A DNA stretch of 64,000 nucleotides from the NCBI RefSeq assembly GCF_006363815.1, contig NZ_RRYT01000003.1, positions 62,001 through 126,000 of the forward strand, in the 5' to 3' direction. How positions within the stretch are numbered: position 1 is the stretch's first letter; each line of letters starts with the position of its first letter. This stretch comes from Thermomonospora catenispora (GTDB taxonomy: Bacteria > Actinomycetota > Actinomycetes > Streptosporangiales > Streptosporangiaceae). The translations under genes were made by a program, and so were the position numbers. Of this stretch, positions 1 through 12,424 are shown piece after piece. Under the pieces are notes generated by a model, which was not told the origin of the DNA, made no database searches, and saw only the letters and a list, made by a program, of their open reading frames with translations.

Positions 1-1
1 G

Positions 2-388
2 CGCTATGTGGCCCGTGCGTCCCTCGCCGTGGCCGCCGCCGCCCCCACCGCCCCCCTCGTCCTGGTCGGCCGGAGCGCCGCGGGCCCGCTGCTGCCCGCC
101 ATGGCCGCCGCGCAACGCGCCGCCCACCGCGCCGTGGGCGGATACGTCTTCGTGGACGCCGACCCGCCCGCGCCCCGCGCCCCGGCCGCGGGCCACGCCC
201 ACGCCCTCGATGCGGCGCCCCCCGTCCCCGCCGACTGGCCGGAGGCGCCCTGCGGCTATCTGAGCACCGCAGGCGAGACCCCTCGGGTGCGTCAGGCCCG
301 CCTGCGGGGCTGGCAGGTCACCGTCCTCGCCACCGGGTCGGCGGACCGCCTGGCCGCCGCCCTGGACGCCCTCATCGGCGCCCTGTAG
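2..388 (+). CDS. C-terminal part of an alpha/beta-hydrolase-like protein (5' truncated)
   Basis: The frame is open from base 2 to a TAG at 386-388, so only the last 128 or so residues are visible and the start lies left of the window. The segment VLVGRSAAG resembles the G-x-S-x-x-G nucleophile elbow of alpha/beta hydrolases. The C-terminus (GWQVTVLATGSADRLAAAL) looks like the last strand and helix of that fold. Substrate and exact family cannot be told from this fragment. It converges with the TPR gene on the other strand, 14 bases away. Codon use is strongly GC at third positions, which supports coding. Confidence 0.55.
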   Translation, partial: RYVARASLAVAAAAPTAPLVLVGRSAAGPLLPAMAAAQRAAHRAVGGYVFVDADPPAPRAPAAGHAHALDAAPPVPADWPEAPCGYLSTAGETPRVRQARLRGWQVTVLATGSADRLAAALDALIGAL

Positions 389-402
389 CCGCCGGTGGGC
401 CC

Positions 403-984
403 TCAGGCCTGCTTGAGGAGGTCGTCGAGCATCGCGTCGTACTCGTCCTCGGGCCGGCCGAGGTCGATGCGGGCGCGATAACGAAGGCGCAGCAGGGCCT
501 CCAGGCTGTCCTCGGCGACGCGGCCCTCCTCGTCGGGGGCCTGCTCGCGGACCGACAGCACCACGTCGGCGCCCCGGGTGGCCCACTCGTAGGCGCCGCT
601 CACATCGCCGTGGGCGTAGAGGATCTCGGTGACGGTGCGGTAGACCTCCGGATCGCGCGGACGGTCGGCGCTGATCCGGTCGAGCAGGGAACGGGCCTCA
701 TCGGTCTCCCCCAGCTCGAACAGGGCGTCGGCGAGGTAGACACGGGGATCCCCGTACGTCTCGCCGCCGTCCTCGATCGCCTGCCGGTACAACTCGGCGG
801 CCTTGGCGTGGTCTCCGGCGTGCTGCCACTGCTCGCCGGCGCGCAGCAGGATGTTCGCGCGGGAGACCCCTCCGGAGACCGACGCGGCCAGCTCCGACAG
901 CCGCCGCGCCGCCGATGCGTGATCGCCAGTGCGCAGGGTGTCGAACTCCAGATCGTCGAGATCGTCTTCCGTCACATGCGTCAC
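403..984 (-). CDS. Tetratricopeptide-repeat protein
   Basis: A 193-residue soluble protein, mostly helical, with no signal peptide or membrane segment. Residues about 45-150 hold TPR-like helix pairs, for example ILLRAGEQWQHAGDHAKAAELYRQA and the next repeat with YLADALFELGETDEARSLL. These show the usual spacing of small and aromatic residues. TPR proteins act as protein-protein scaffolds; no catalytic motif is visible and the partner is unknown. The start is GTG at 984, with another GTG three codons in; neither has a good ribosome site. The NYN gene upstream ends about 110 bases away on the same strand, so the two could share a transcript. Confidence 0.75.
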   Translation of the reverse strand: MTHVTEDDLDDLEFDTLRTGDHASAARRLSELAASVSGGVSRANILLRAGEQWQHAGDHAKAAELYRQAIEDGGETYGDPRVYLADALFELGETDEARSLLDRISADRPRDPEVYRTVTEILYAHGDVSGAYEWATRGADVVLSVREQAPDEEGRVAEDSLEALLRLRYRARIDLGRPEDEYDAMLDDLLKQA

Positions 985-1092
985 AGTTCCACGCTACCCG
1001 CCGGTCGTCGTGCGGAGCGGGATATTCGCCGATGATCGTGAACCGGGACGGAAGCGTCGAACCGGACGGTCGGGGACCGGAGCCGGCGACGG

Positions 1093-2409
1093 TCAACGAC
1101 GAGAGCGCTCGAGGGCGTCCCAGAAACCCCGGCGCAGGGCGTGCCGGACCTCATCGTGCAGCAGGAAGTCGATGGGCAGCGAAGACCCCTGCAGCAGACG
1201 GGCCTCCAGGTCCGAGGGCATGCGGGGCTTGCGGGCCAGCACCGCCTCCAGCCAGAGGGCGGGCGCGTCGCGGGCCACCGACTCGCCGAAGTCCTGGCCC
1301 TCCTTGTGCGCGGCCTTCACCGCGTCGGACAGGGTGGGCGCCTGGCTCTGCTGCGGCACGGCCGGCAGATGGGCCGCCTGCTGCGGACCGGTGGGGATCG
1401 GGGAGCCGGAGGGGCCCGCCGGCGACGACTGCCCGTACCCCGTCGGCGGGGCGGGCGCGGGCTGGACGGGCGAGGGCGGCGCCTGTGCGCCCGTCGACGG
1501 GCCGGACGCATGGTGGGCGCCGGTCGACGGGCCCGACGTCTGGTGGGCGCCGGTTGACGGGCCGGACGCGCCGCCCAGGGAGGCGTAGCCGGCGGCGGGC
1601 TGCTGGTCCGTGGAGGTCGTCCCCAGGCTCCGCATCCCGGTGCTGTTCAGGGCGGACCCGTACGACCCGTTGGAGGAGGACGGCAGCGGCTGCGGGCCGC
1701 TGTTGGACGACGATCCGCCCGAGGCGGGGCCGAGCGACGGTCGGCCGGTGATGGGGGAGGACGGCGGCGGGGCCGAGTGCGGCCCGGTCGATATCGGCGC
1801 GGACATCGTCTGCCCGGTGCTGGTGCCGTGCCCGTTGGACAGCGGCGACACCGAACCGCCGCCCTGGTCGACGCCGCTGAGCAGGTTCACGTACGGGCGC
1901 AGATGGTTGGCGCCGATCTCGATCAGGTCGTCGCACTCCTGCCGCAGCGCCCGCGAGATCGTCCAGTTCCCGTCCACCGCCACGTGCACGATCGTGACCC
2001 GGATGCCGAAGTCCTGGACGTCGGCGATGGCGGGGGCGAGGTCCTCGTCCCCGCTGACCACGATCGCGTCGGAGATCGCCCGGTTGCGGGCCAGCGTCAT
2101 CAGGTCCCGGTGGATCTCGGTGTCCACGCCCTCGCGGCGGCCCGGCCGGATCCGCCCCAGCCGCAGCTTCAGCCCGGGCAGGTCGGCCAGCGCCTCATGC
2201 TCGGGGGAGCGCCGGCCCTCGACGGTGGCCTCGTACCAGTAGCAGCGCAGCAGCGGCATCCCGGTGCGCTCGCGGCCGAGATTGCCCAGCAATTGCAGCA
2301 GGCCGGGGAAATCCCACGACACCGTCTCCCGGTGGCGAGTGCCATGCACCGCCATCGCGCCGTCCGCCAGCAGGTAACCGGCGTCCACGAACAGCGCACA
2401 GCGATCCAT
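1093..2409 (-). CDS. NYN (LabA/DUF88-type PIN-like) domain protein with long disordered tail
   Basis: 438 residues. The N-terminal 170 or so form a NYN domain, the PIN-like fold of putative RNA-cleaving nucleases. The expected acidic residues are present: LFVDAGYLL near the start, D-T-E-I-H-R-D near residue 96, and VVSGDEDLAPAI near residue 120. From about residue 175 the chain is low complexity, rich in Ser, Gly, Pro and Thr, with three tandem SGPSTGA units. A short conserved-looking helical end follows (AAHKEGQDFGESVARDAP and onwards). RNA as substrate is inferred from the family. ATG start at 2409. Confidence 0.82.
   Translation of the reverse strand: MDRCALFVDAGYLLADGAMAVHGTRHRETVSWDFPGLLQLLGNLGRERTGMPLLRCYWYEATVEGRRSPEHEALADLPGLKLRLGRIRPGRREGVDTEIHRDLMTLARNRAISDAIVVSGDEDLAPAIADVQDFGIRVTIVHVAVDGNWTISRALRQECDDLIEIGANHLRPYVNLLSGVDQGGGSVSPLSNGHGTSTGQTMSAPISTGPHSAPPPSSPITGRPSLGPASGGSSSNSGPQPLPSSSNGSYGSALNSTGMRSLGTTSTDQQPAAGYASLGGASGPSTGAHQTSGPSTGAHHASGPSTGAQAPPSPVQPAPAPPTGYGQSSPAGPSGSPIPTGPQQAAHLPAVPQQSQAPTLSDAVKAAHKEGQDFGESVARDAPALWLEAVLARKPRMPSDLEARLLQGSSLPIDFLLHDEVRHALRRGFWDALERSRR
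1487..1575. repeat. Three 30-bp tandem repeats inside the NYN gene
   Basis: Three near-identical 30-bp units begin at 1487, 1517 and 1547, each starting GCGCC(C/G)GT(C/T)GACGG. On the minus strand they encode SGPSTGAxxx units of the disordered tail. Copy number is likely to vary between strains. Confidence 0.8.
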
Positions 2410-2780
2410 GTCGCACCGCCCTTCCTCAGTTGGGACCCGTTCGGCGGCCGGCTCTGCGGGCCGGGCCGGAGGGGTCCGCCGATCCTGGTGTCATCGCCGG
2501 TGACCCACGATCCCGCCGGGCGGACGCCGATCTGTGCAGGGACCCCCGGGCACCTTCAGCGTCGTGCAGCCCTCGGGCACCCCAGAGCGACCAGACGGCC
2601 GGCCACCGATTGACCACGCGGACCTCCACGAACGTTGGGAGTGGACGGTACCAGTCGTTCCGGCTGACCGGAATCCTTCGCCATGATCTTTTACAGGGGT
2701 GTCCCACTGGCGGTTCGATCGTAGATCGAACCGGCGGCCGACGGTATTAAGAGGACTTCAAGAGTTCACGCGTCGGTCGC
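2410..2780. other. Intergenic region between NYN and PhoD genes
   Basis: 371 bases with no convincing gene. It contains one perfect dyad at 2711-2733. It should also hold the minus-strand promoter of the NYN gene and the 3' end of the PhoD transcript. No clear -35/-10 pair was recognised. Confidence 0.5.
2711..2733. promoter_or_regulatory. Perfect 10-bp inverted repeat (operator or terminator)
   Basis: Arms CGGTTCGATC and GATCGAACCG are separated by GTA. It lies 48 bases past the stop of the PhoD gene on the minus strand. There is no T-run after the stem, so it may be a protein-binding dyad rather than a terminator. Confidence 0.5.
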
Positions 2781-4379
2781 TCACCGCGACAGCGCGGCGA
2801 CGGAGCGCTCCTCCAGGCGTCCCTCGGTGACGGCGGCCTCCCAGCGGACCTGAGCCCGTCGGCCGTCGATCTCGATCGTGGCGATCATGTTGTCGAACCA
2901 CGGCCCCCGGGTCAGCCGCCACCGCAGCGGCGGCCGGGGCACCCCGGCCAGCGCCGCCAGCCCCCGGAACATCCAGGCCGTCCCCGGCGTGCAGGCCACC
3001 GCGTTCGCCCAGCGGAACGCGCCGGTCAGCGGGTTGCGCAGCGGGGAGCACACAACCTGGGAGATCGGGGCCGCGGTGTCCGGGGCGGTGACCCGCGCCA
3101 GGTACGAGTAGTGCACATCGCCGGACAGGAACGCCACCGACGCCGGGGCGGCGCCGCGTTCGCCCCGCGCCACCGCGGTCACCTCGGCGGCGACCGTGCG
3201 GAAGGAGTCCGCGAACGCCGCCCAGTGCTCCAGGTCGGCGGCCTGGCGGAGCCTCTCGCCGAACCGCGCGCCCAGCCGGCCCCAGGCGCCGCCGGAGACC
3301 GCCTCGTTCCAGTTCTCGGCGTGGTGGATGGGGCGCGGCAGCAGATACGGCAGCGAACTGACGATCAGCAGGTGGTCGCGGTCGCCCCGGCACTGCTCGC
3401 CCAGCCAGGCCATGTCGGCGTCGTGGAGCATGGCGCGCCGCTCGGGGGTCAGCAGCCGGGCGCACCTGCTGTCCGCCACGATCAGCCGGGTCGCGCCCAG
3501 GTCGCGGCGGTAGCTCCACCGGGTGCCGTCGGGCCGCAGGTCGGCGCGTTCGGCGAACGCGTCCACCAGGTCGGCCGCGTCGCGGTCGCCGGCGTCGCGG
3601 ACCTGGGCGTACAGCGGGTCGGCGGCGCGTTCGGCCGGCGACAGGTTGCCCAGGTGCTGATAGATCCAGTACGAGCCCAGCCCGCCGACGATGCGCCGGC
3701 GCCACCACGGCAGCGACCGCATCTGCTCGCGCCAGGCGTGGGAGGTGTTCCAGTCGTCCCGCACGTCGTGGTCGTCGAAAATCATGTAGGTGGGGACGGT
3801 GGACAGCAGCCAGCGCACCGCCGGGTCGGTCCGCCAGGCCAGCCGGTACAGGTGGGCGTACTCGGCGAAGTCGGCCAGCTCGCCCCGCGGCTCGCTGTCG
3901 GGGCCGCGCCGCCGGTGGATGAACTCGACGATCTCCTCGCCCAGCTCGTCGGCGTACACCTGATCGCCGATCAGCAGCAGCGCGGTCGGCGGCTCGCCGC
4001 CGTCGGCCAGCCGGTGCGCGTACGCCGTGAGCGCGTCGGGGCCGTGCACGCCGCGGGGGTCGGGGCTGCGCCGGCAGGAGCCGAACGCCAGCCGCAGCCG
4101 CTCGCCGCCGTCGGGGGTGCGGATGACGCTGGGCGGGAACCGGTCGTCGCCCGGCTCCGGCCAGACCACTTCGCCGTCCAGCCGCACCTGGTAGGGGGTC
4201 TGTGAGCCCGGCTCCAGGCCGTCGATCTCCACCAGTGCGTAGTGGTGGCCGTGGACGGTGAACGTCCGGGCGGTGGCGCCGAGGACCTCGACCTCGCAGG
4301 GGCGGTCGGTCTCCACCCAGACGGTCGCGGTGCGCTCGTCCACGTGGCGGAGCAGCGGACCCAGAACCAGTTCGGTCAT
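2781..4379 (-). CDS. PhoD-type alkaline phosphatase/phosphodiesterase family protein
   Basis: 532 residues in the PhoD-like metallophosphatase family. An N-terminal beta domain (TELVLGPLLRHVDERTATVW) is followed by the metal-binding core. Visible metal-site motifs are FGSCRRSP, LLIGDQVYADE, FDDHDVRDDWN and SGDVHYSYLARV, in the expected order. Members hydrolyse phosphomonoesters or diesters using Fe/Ca-type centres. There is no signal peptide, so this one appears cytoplasmic, unlike secreted PhoD. I chose ATG 4379 because family members start just before this beta domain. A GTG at 4436 would add 19 residues, and neither start has a strong ribosome site. It is divergent from the SDR gene. Confidence 0.85.
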   Translation of the reverse strand: MTELVLGPLLRHVDERTATVWVETDRPCEVEVLGATARTFTVHGHHYALVEIDGLEPGSQTPYQVRLDGEVVWPEPGDDRFPPSVIRTPDGGERLRLAFGSCRRSPDPRGVHGPDALTAYAHRLADGGEPPTALLLIGDQVYADELGEEIVEFIHRRRGPDSEPRGELADFAEYAHLYRLAWRTDPAVRWLLSTVPTYMIFDDHDVRDDWNTSHAWREQMRSLPWWRRRIVGGLGSYWIYQHLGNLSPAERAADPLYAQVRDAGDRDAADLVDAFAERADLRPDGTRWSYRRDLGATRLIVADSRCARLLTPERRAMLHDADMAWLGEQCRGDRDHLLIVSSLPYLLPRPIHHAENWNEAVSGGAWGRLGARFGERLRQAADLEHWAAFADSFRTVAAEVTAVARGERGAAPASVAFLSGDVHYSYLARVTAPDTAAPISQVVCSPLRNPLTGAFRWANAVACTPGTAWMFRGLAALAGVPRPPLRWRLTRGPWFDNMIATIEIDGRRAQVRWEAAVTEGRLEERSVAALSR

Positions 4380-4479
4380 ATCTGGCATCTGTAGTGCACG
4401 CGCGACGGCCGCGTCCACCGTGGAAGGGCTCCCCACGGGGGTTACCAGTGGGTAGGGGGATGGTCTACCCTGCCATCAC

Positions 4480-4497
4480 TGCCAGCTGGAACTGGCA
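4480..4497. promoter_or_regulatory. Imperfect dyad upstream of the SDR gene
   Basis: TGCCAG and CTGGCA arms flank CTGGAA, 39 bases before the SDR start codon. The bases just left (4441-4476) carry GTTACCAGTGGG and TGCCATC, which resemble parts of the dyad in front of the MerR gene at 5578. A shared regulator, probably the MerR protein, is inferred. Confidence 0.5.
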
Positions 4498-4535
4498 TGG
4501 TCATGAGGCGACGTTCTGGGCGGGGAGGAGCCGCG

Positions 4536-5438
4536 ATGGCGAAGGCGAATGCGGCGGGAAGCGCGGCGGGACAGGTCGTGGTGGTCACCGGGGCGGCCCG
4601 GGGCCTGGGGGCGCTGATCGCCCGGCGGCTCGCCGCCCGCGGCGCCACCCTCGCGCTGCTCGGACTGGAGCCCGAGCAGCTGGCCGAGGTCGCCGCCTCC
4701 TGCGGCCCCGACGCCGGCTGGTGGGAGGTCGACGTCACCGACGACGAGGCCATGGCGCGCGCCGCCGCCGAGGTCGTCCGGCGGTACGGCCGCGTCGACG
4801 TGGTCGTCGCCAACGCCGGCATCGCCACCGGCGGCCCCGTGCAGTACTCCGACCCCCGCACCTTCGCCAAGGTCATCGAGGTCAACCTGCTGGGCAGCGT
4901 GGCCACCGCCCGGGCGTTCATCCCCGCGCTGCGGGAGAGCCGGGGCTACTTCTTCCAGGTCGCGTCGCTGGCCGCACTGTGCGCCGCCCCGATGATGGCG
5001 GCCTACTGCGCCAGCAAGGCCGGCGTGGAGGCGTTCGCCCATTCCCTGCGCGCCGAGCTGGCCCCGCACGGGGTCAAGGTCGGCGTCGGCTACCTGAGCT
5101 GGACCGACACCGACATGGTCCGCGGCGCCGACGAGAACGAGGTGCTCCGCGACATGCGCGCGGGCCTGCCGTTCCCGGCGGGCCGCACCTATCCGCTGGA
5201 GCCCACCGCGGAGCGCCTGGTGGAGGGCATCGTCCGGCGCCGCGCCCACGTCTACGGCCAGCGCTGGATCCCCGGCATGCAGCTGGTGCGCGGCTTCGTC
5301 CCCGCCGTCGTCACCCGGCACGCCCGCCGCGTCATGGCGGAGGTGGAGCGCCGCTGGCTCGCCGCCGGCGCCCCCAGCACCCTCGTGGGCGCCGGCGGCG
5401 CCGCCGCGGCCTCCGCCGACTCCGCCACGACCTCCTGA
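4536..5438 (+). CDS. Short-chain dehydrogenase/reductase (SDR)
   Basis: 300 residues, classical SDR fold, NAD(P)-dependent oxidoreductase. Visible motifs are the nucleotide-binding TGAARGLG near residue 16, VANAG near residue 90, the catalytic Ser in FQVASLAAL, and YCASKAG with catalytic Tyr and Lys near residue 156. The C-terminal extension is typical of lipid- or alcohol-type SDRs, but the substrate is not apparent. ATG 4536 is preceded by GGGGAGGAG at 4522-4530; in-frame starts further up lack such a site. A MerR-family gene follows on the same strand about 190 bases on. Both have dyads in front, suggesting one regulon. Confidence 0.9.
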   Translation: MAKANAAGSAAGQVVVVTGAARGLGALIARRLAARGATLALLGLEPEQLAEVAASCGPDAGWWEVDVTDDEAMARAAAEVVRRYGRVDVVVANAGIATGGPVQYSDPRTFAKVIEVNLLGSVATARAFIPALRESRGYFFQVASLAALCAAPMMAAYCASKAGVEAFAHSLRAELAPHGVKVGVGYLSWTDTDMVRGADENEVLRDMRAGLPFPAGRTYPLEPTAERLVEGIVRRRAHVYGQRWIPGMQLVRGFVPAVVTRHARRVMAEVERRWLAAGAPSTLVGAGGAAAASADSATTS

Positions 5439-5577
5439 CGGTCTCCCGGCGACCGTCCGAACGGACTCCAGGCGGCTTCTCGAGGGCCTCCTCACGACCT
5501 TCGTCCGTCGACCGCGGCCCGGCCGCCTGCCGGGCCGCGCCGCCGCCCGAGCCGCCGGCCCGGACCGGGGACCGGTG

Positions 5578-5599
5578 GTTGCCAGTGGGAGATGGCAAC
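5578..5599. promoter_or_regulatory. Perfect inverted repeat in front of the MerR-family gene
   Basis: Arms GTTGCCA and TGGCAAC are separated by GTGGGAGA. The repeat ends 28 bases before the likely GTG start of the MerR-type regulator. This is the usual place for an autoregulatory operator, and similar half-sites occur before the SDR gene. Confidence 0.6.
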
Positions 5600-5627
5600 G
5601 TGGTGGGCCGGGCGATACGGTGAGCGG

Positions 5628-6386
5628 GTGAGCGAAAGATCGGCGCAGGCCGAGCGGGAGTACCGGATCGAGGAGCTGGCCGAGGCGGCGGGAGTCCCGG
5701 TCCGCACGCTGCGCTACTACCAGGAGCGTCGGCTGCTGCCGCCGCCCAAGCGGCGGGGCCGGGTGGCGGTCTACTCGCACCGGCATCTGCAGCGGCTGCG
5801 CCTGATCTCCGAACTGCTGGACCGCGGCTACCGGCTGGATGGGATCGAGGAGCTGCTGACCGCCTGGGAGCAGGGCCGCGACGTGGGCGAGCTGCTGGGC
5901 TTCCAGTGGGCGGTGACCGCGCCGTGGAGCCGGCGGACCGAGACCGAGATGACCATGGAGGAGCTGGAGGAGCTGTTCGGCGACCAGCTCACCCCCGACG
6001 TGCTCGACGAGGCGGTCGAACTCGGCTACATCGAGATCCGCGGCGACCGGATCGTGCACCGGGTGCCGCGCCTGATGGAGGCCACCGCCGCCCTGGTCGC
6101 CGAGGGCATCCCGCTGGCCGAGCTGCTGGCGCTGAGCTGGGAGCTGGAGGCGGCCTTCGACCGGATCGCCTACACGTTCGTGCGGCTGGCCCGCCGCCAC
6201 CTGATCGGCCGGATGAGCCAGCCGCCGACGCCCGAGGAGCTCGCCCGGGTGGCCGAGGCCGTCGAACGCCTCCGGCCGGTCACCCGCACCGTCGCCGACG
6301 AGCACTTCGCCCGGGCCATGGACCGCCGCATCCGCAAGGAGTTCGCCCAGCTCGCCCCGCGGCTGACCGGGACGGACCGCTCCTGA
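5628..6386 (+). CDS. MerR-family transcriptional regulator
   Basis: 252 residues. The N-terminal winged helix has the MerR signature: YRIEELAEAAGVPVRTLRYY near residue 12, then the dimerisation helix. The C-terminal region (about 110-250) is helical and unlike the metal-sensing MerR types; there is no Cys pair, so a small-molecule or protein effector is more likely. GTG 5628 was chosen because the MerR domain then starts at the normal place. An ATG at 5592 would add 12 residues but lies inside the inverted repeat. It probably controls itself and the SDR gene upstream (inference from shared dyads). It converges with the small gene at 6483-6650. Confidence 0.85.
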   Translation: MSERSAQAEREYRIEELAEAAGVPVRTLRYYQERRLLPPPKRRGRVAVYSHRHLQRLRLISELLDRGYRLDGIEELLTAWEQGRDVGELLGFQWAVTAPWSRRTETEMTMEELEELFGDQLTPDVLDEAVELGYIEIRGDRIVHRVPRLMEATAALVAEGIPLAELLALSWELEAAFDRIAYTFVRLARRHLIGRMSQPPTPEELARVAEAVERLRPVTRTVADEHFARAMDRRIRKEFAQLAPRLTGTDRS

Positions 6387-6448
6387 TCGGGGACGCGGGA
6401 CCGGCGGCCCCGGCCGAGCCGAGACCGCCGATCTCCTGCGGGCGACCC

Positions 6449-6470
6449 GGGCGGGCGCACGCGCCCGCCC
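6449..6470. terminator. GC-rich hairpin between convergent genes
   Basis: Arms GGGCGGGCGC and GCGCCCGCCC with a 2-base loop. It lies between the MerR stop (6386) and the end of the small minus-strand gene (6483), so it could end both transcripts. No T-run. Confidence 0.5.
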
Positions 6471-6482
6471 GCCGAGAGCGGG

Positions 6483-6650
6483 TCAGCGTCCCCGCGCCAT
6501 GTTGCGGGTGGGCAGACGACGGACGTTGGGACGGGCGCCGCGCGCCAGGGCCGCCGAACGACGGCTCTGGACATCGCCGCAACGGGAGAACGGGTCGGCG
6601 CCCTTCCCGACCTTCTTGACGCCTTTCTTGGCAGAGGAGACTTTTCGCAT
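6483..6650 (-). CDS. Small basic protein, 55 residues, not recognised
   Basis: ATG at 6650 is preceded by GGAGGT with 8-base spacing, one of the best ribosome sites in the window, and the frame ends with TGA at 6483. The product is short and very basic, with a Lys-rich start (MRKVSSAKKGVKKVGKG), a single Cys in DPFSRCGDVQSRR, and an Arg-rich end. It has no membrane segment. The charge suggests nucleic-acid or ribosome binding, but I recognise no family and assign no function. A good promoter (6976-7006) lies about 320 bases upstream with no obvious gene between, implying a long leader. Third-position GC is high as in neighbours, with some A-rich codons at the 5' end, as in strongly translated genes. 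Confidence 0.7.
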   Translation of the reverse strand: MRKVSSAKKGVKKVGKGADPFSRCGDVQSRRSAALARGARPNVRRLPTRNMARGR

Positions 6651-6975
6651 GAAGGACTACCTCCGGGCAGGCTGAAACACGGCTTTGGCGGCCGTCGAAA
6701 ACGGTCAGGAAAATGCGGCGTCGAAACGGCGGTTCAACGGGAGACACGCCGATCGGCGCATGTCGTCGGCGACGCACGAACCGATTCACACGACGGAGAC
6801 GAAACGGGGACCGCCTGCTGCGAACGAGCTCGGGGACGCGTGCGACGAGATGAACGAGCGAACGCCGAAGAGCGGCGGGACGGGGAGCATGGAGGGCGCG
6901 TTCCTGCGGCTGTGGCGCCGGAGGACGGCCGCTGCGGAAGGCTCAACCCGGAAGAATCACTTCTCCATGGCCATG

Positions 6976-7006
6976 ACACTAGCAGCCCGACACCCGGAGA
7001 TGTCAA
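6976..7006 (-). promoter_or_regulatory. SigA-type promoter for the small basic protein gene
   Basis: On the minus strand TTGACA (7001-7006) and TAGTGT (6976-6981) are separated by 19 bases, or 18 if CTAGTG is used. An A-rich stretch lies upstream of the -35. The start would be near 6969, giving a leader of about 320 nt. Confidence 0.5.
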
Positions 7007-7370
7007 CAGAAAAAGCAAAAAATGCCGTCCGCCGCACGCAGTCGCCGTGGGGAACGGATGGGAGCGGCCGGTGTCGAACCGAACGGCCCGGCATTCCGCG
7101 CGCCGTGCCGCGGGGCGAGGCGAGAAAAGGCATGCGACGGGGCCGGCCGGTGCGGCGCCCGCCCCTCGTCGGACGGTGGACGAGACGCGGAGTCGACTCG
7201 CCGGCCGGCCGAGAGGGCGGGCGTCCACGGCGGCGTGCGGCGCCGAGCACGGCCGGCGGCTCGGCGCCGCACACCGCCGTCAGCGGTCCACGCGCCAGCG
7301 GCGGATCACCTCGCCGTCTCCTCCGCGGTCGCCGGCCCCGGCGGCGCCGGAGGCCGACGGGGGGATGAGG

Positions 7371-7406
7371 CGACCGGTCACCGGCGCGCGGGCCGGTGAC
7401 CGGTCG
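7371..7406 (-). terminator. Terminator hairpin after clpB
   Basis: A perfect 14-bp stem: CGACCGGTCACCGG pairs with CCGGTGACCGGTCG across 8 bases. It starts just past the clpB stop codon. Minus-strand transcripts of the dnaK-clpB operon probably end here. Confidence 0.7.
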
Positions 7407-7410
7407 GGGG

Positions 7411-10002
<2,592 letters not shown>

Positions 10003-10022
10003 GATCGCTCTCCGATGGTCGT

Positions 10023-10474
10023 TCAGGTTCGGTCATTGCGCTCGCGCCACAGCGCCACGCTCGCCTGCCGGATCGGCACCAGGTCGCCTCCGGTGGGGCC
10101 GGTCCGCCCGCGGCGCAGCTGGCCGGCCAGCCGGGCGGCGACCGCGCGGGTGGATTCGAGCTCGTTGGACAGCTCCTCGAGGGTGGCGCGCAAGCGGGCC
10201 AGTTCGTCGCGGAGCCGCTGGTTGTCGCGTTGCAGTTCCAGGATGTGCTTGATCCCGGCGAGGTTGATGCCCTCCTCCTGGGACAGCCGCTGGATCTCGC
10301 GCAGCATCACGATGTCGCGCATCGAGTAGCGGCGGCCCCGGCCTGCGGTGCGGTCCGGGGACACCAGTCCCAGCCGGTCGTAGGTGCGCAGCGTCTGCGG
10401 GTGCAGGCCGGACAGCTGTGCCGCCACCGAGATCACGTAGACGGGCGTGTCGTCGCCGAAATGGTCCATGGGGA

Positions 10475-10478
<4 letters not shown>
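10023..10478 (-). CDS. hspR: HspR heat-shock repressor (MerR family)
   Basis: 151 residues. An N-terminal MerR-type helix-turn-helix is seen in [20 protein letters not shown], followed by the wing [11 protein letters not shown] and a coiled coil ([20 protein letters not shown]). HspR binds HAIR repeats and represses chaperone operons, with DnaK as co-repressor. Its place directly after dnaJ is the classic actinobacterial arrangement. ATG 10478 overlaps the dnaJ stop (ATGA), implying coupled translation; an ATG three codons on is an alternative. Its likely target is the HAIR-like dyad at 14421-14443. Confidence 0.95.
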
Positions 10479-11632
<1,154 letters not shown>

Positions 11633-11732
11633 GGCGCCCCGCTTTCGTACTCTCGCGTTCTCGTCGTCAGGTTCTCAGGTCAGGCTCCGTCCGGCCCGCG
11701 CCGCGCGGGCGGCGCGGGCCGGACGGAAGGGA

Positions 11733-12424
11733 TCACTTGTCGTCGGACGAGCCGGACTCGCCGGAGGAGTCGGGCTCGCCGGCGGCCTCGGCGGTCGGCT
11801 CCTGCTCCTGCTTCGGCTCCTCCGGCTCGGGCGGCTCGCCCGGCTCGGCCACCGCGACCCGGGCGGGCCGCAGGATGCGCTCGCCGAGCCGGTAACCCGG
11901 CTGGAGCACCTCGCTGCAGGTCGTCTCGGTCACCTCGGGCGAGTACGAGTGCAGCAGCGCCTCGTGCACCGTCGGGTCGAACGGCTCGCCCTTCTCGCCG
12001 TACTGCTGCAGTCCCAGCTTGGTGAGCGTGGCCTCCAGCGCCTCGGCGACCGACTTGAAGCCGCCGGTCAGCTCGCCGTGCTCACGCGCCCGGCCGATGT
12101 CGTCGAGCACCGGCAGCAGCTCGGTCAGCACGTTGGCCAGCGCCTGCTCGCGGACCGCCGCCCGATCACGCTCGACTCGCTTGCGGTAGTTGGAGAACTC
12201 CGCCTGGACCCGCTGCAGGTCCTCGGTGCGCTCCTGAAGCTGGGCCTTCAGCTTGTCGATCTCCTCGTTCTCGGCGGGAGGCGAGGCGGTGCCGGACTCG
12301 GCGGCGGGGCCGGGAGCGGCCTTCTGCTCGGCGGGCCGCTCCCGCACCTTGCCCGTCTCCGGGTCGATGCGCCGCTTGTCGCGGATCACCGGGCCCTCGC
12401 GCTCCTCACCCGCGTCAGGTGAGC

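Larger units (their letters stand above)
6651..7410. other. Long intergenic region upstream of the 55-residue gene
   Basis: 760 bases between the small gene and clpB, both on the minus strand. Open frames here are long only because of GC bias and lack ribosome sites or family resemblance. It contains a minus-strand promoter at 6976-7006, the clpB terminator at 7371-7406, and a transcribed stretch of about 320 bases that may be a leader or an RNA. Confidence 0.5.

Noticed and set aside
6685-7368. 227-codon open frame in the long gap before clpB
   Set aside because: Low-complexity, no ribosome site, no family resemblance, crosses the terminator and promoter; explained by GC bias.
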